A DNA stretch of 7,662 bases. It comes from Candidatus Cloacimonadota bacterium. Lineage in GTDB: Bacteria; Cloacimonadota; Cloacimonadia; Cloacimonadales; TCS61. Below the pieces are notes generated by a model, which worked only from the letters and a program-made list of their open reading frames with translations, was not told the DNA's origin and made no database searches. This document shows, piece by piece, positions 7,393 to 7,662 of this stretch (within the stretch, counting starts at the first letter, position 1; every line of letters starts with the position of its first letter). The stretch covers positions 1-7,662 of the forward strand of contig DRTC01000446.1 in NCBI GenBank assembly GCA_011372345.1. Direction: 5' to 3'. The translations under genes were made by a program, and so were the position numbers.

Positions 7393-7451
7393 AAACTTAT
7401 TTTTTAGGGCAGTATGACAAAAAATACGAAATATTTGACAAAAATAAGTTT
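7393..7451. promoter_or_regulatory. 12-bp inverted repeat and 21-bp-spaced direct repeat upstream of nadC
   Basis: AAACTTATTTTT (7393-7404) is the exact reverse complement of AAAAATAAGTTT (7440-7451), 35 bases apart. Inside, TGACAAAAAATA (7415-7426) is nearly repeated as TGACAAAAATA (7436-7446), with a 21-base offset or about two helical turns. The sequence is A/T-rich, which raises the chance of accidental matches. Either pattern could be a regulator site or part of a folded leader. Confidence 0.35.
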
Positions 7452-7464
7452 CCTAAAATTTTAA
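7435..7464 (+). promoter_or_regulatory. Candidate promoter for the nadC leader
   Basis: A perfect TTGACA (7435-7440) is followed by the weak -10 TTTTAA (7459-7464) at 18 bases. A better -10 match, TAAAAT (7454-7459), lies at a spacing that is too short. The predicted start near 7471 falls within the ribosome binding site of the small ORF, which weakens the call. Confidence 0.25.
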
Positions 7465-7480
7465 CTTTCAGAGGTAAATA

Positions 7481-7570
7481 ATGGGAAGAATTGTGAAACG
7501 AATTAAAAAGAAATTTAAATTTACTGATATTGAAGCAAACAAGAAAAAAAGCATTTGCCCGAACAGGTAA
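7481..7570 (+). CDS. Possible 29-codon leader peptide upstream of nadC
   Basis: ATG at 7481 has AGAGG (7470-7474) six bases upstream and opens 29 codons ending in TAA (7568-7570). The peptide starts MGRIVKRIKKK and ends KKKSICPNR. It is strongly basic, with 8 Lys and 3 Arg, and has no family I recognise. The last codons read through the 5' arm and loop of the terminator at 7544-7581, and the stop codon is in the 3' arm. A ribosome finishing this ORF would therefore cover the terminator. No run of codons for an NAD precursor amino acid is seen, since there is only one Asp, so a pyrBI-like mechanism would fit better than a trp-like one. It may also be a chance ORF, as lysine codons are expected in A-rich DNA. 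Confidence 0.35.
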   Translation: MGRIVKRIKKKFKFTDIEANKKKSICPNR

Positions 7571-7581
7571 ATGCTTTTTTT
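7544..7581 (+). terminator. Strong intrinsic terminator directly before nadC
   Basis: Seven A (7544-7550), then GCATTTGCC (7551-7559), pair with GGTAAATGC (7566-7574) and seven T (7575-7581). This gives a 16-bp stem with one G-U pair and the 6-base loop CGAACA. The U-run is immediate, so it is a textbook terminator. The complementary A-tract makes it partly bidirectional. It ends only 11 bases before the nadC start codon, an unusual position unless it regulates that gene or nadC is transcribed from a start at its own ATG. Confidence 0.88.
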
Positions 7582-7592
7582 ATTTTATCGCT

Positions 7593-7662
7593 ATGAATAT
7601 TGAAAAATTGATCGAATTAAGTTTGGAAGAAGACATCCAACATGGTGATATAACGACTGACA
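7593..7662 (+). CDS. nadC: Nicotinate-nucleotide pyrophosphorylase (quinolinate phosphoribosyltransferase), N-terminal fragment
   Basis: Only 23 codons are inside the window. They begin MNIEKLIELSLEED and continue IQHGDITTD, which matches the conserved N-terminal 'ALxEDIGxGDITT' block of NadC. That enzyme converts quinolinate and PRPP to nicotinate mononucleotide in de novo NAD synthesis. The ATG at 7593 puts this block where NadC proteins carry it. The frame is open upstream to 7497, but that extension would read through the terminator and is implausible. No Shine-Dalgarno sequence precedes the ATG; the upstream bases are the terminator T-run and TATTTTATCGCT. Translation may rely on coupling to the small ORF or on a leaderless start. 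The paralogue ModD shares a similar block and cannot be fully excluded from so short a piece. Confidence 0.75.
   Translation, partial: MNIEKLIELSLEEDIQHGDITTD

Noticed and set aside
7581..7593. Leaderless nadC transcript from TATTTT (7581-7586), with the start at the ATG
   Set aside because: The position fits, but the bases 17 upstream (7558-7563) have no resemblance to a -35 box. It is kept only as an alternative to attenuation.

Overview
The window looks like an AT-rich chromosomal segment from a bacterium of the FCB group, most likely a Cloacimonadota-type lineage. The main evidence is the secreted β-propeller protein at 4665-7325. It ends in a 'NYPNPF ... IYNIKGQ ... DGKDEKGK ... SSGIYF' C-terminal domain, the sorting/FlgD-like tail common in that group. 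The lineage call is inference from protein style, not from a marker gene. I found no tRNA, rRNA, CRISPR array, transposase or phage gene.

Layout: (1) 1-2569, minus strand, is one continuous open frame that runs off the left edge. It encodes a long membrane protein with a CPBP (CAAX/Rce1-type) intramembrane metalloprotease core. The core lies between two copies of the same extracytoplasmic module. (2) 2570-2895 is a divergent intergenic region with an 11-bp hairpin in front of the protease gene, a candidate promoter and a possible 20-codon upstream ORF before pgi. (3) 2896-4566, plus strand, is pgi (glucose-6-phosphate isomerase), complete with all catalytic residues. (4) 4547-4647 is a run of four consecutive short hairpins bridging the pgi stop and the next gene. 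(5) 4665-7325, plus strand, is the exported BNR-repeat β-propeller protein. (6) 7326-7592 is a leader region with a weak terminator, inverted and direct repeats, a possible 29-codon ORF and a very strong intrinsic terminator. (7) 7593 to the right edge is the first 23 codons of nadC (quinolinate phosphoribosyltransferase).

The genes do not form an obvious pathway. The protease gene is divergent from pgi. pgi and the propeller gene are co-directional and may share a transcript, unless the hairpin run terminates it. nadC is separated from them by two terminators. The most interesting non-coding structure is the nadC leader: a 16-bp terminator stem ends 11 nt before the nadC start codon, and the stop codon of the upstream small ORF lies inside that stem, the geometry expected of attenuation. 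The hairpin run after pgi and the duplicated modules of the protease are the next most interesting signals.
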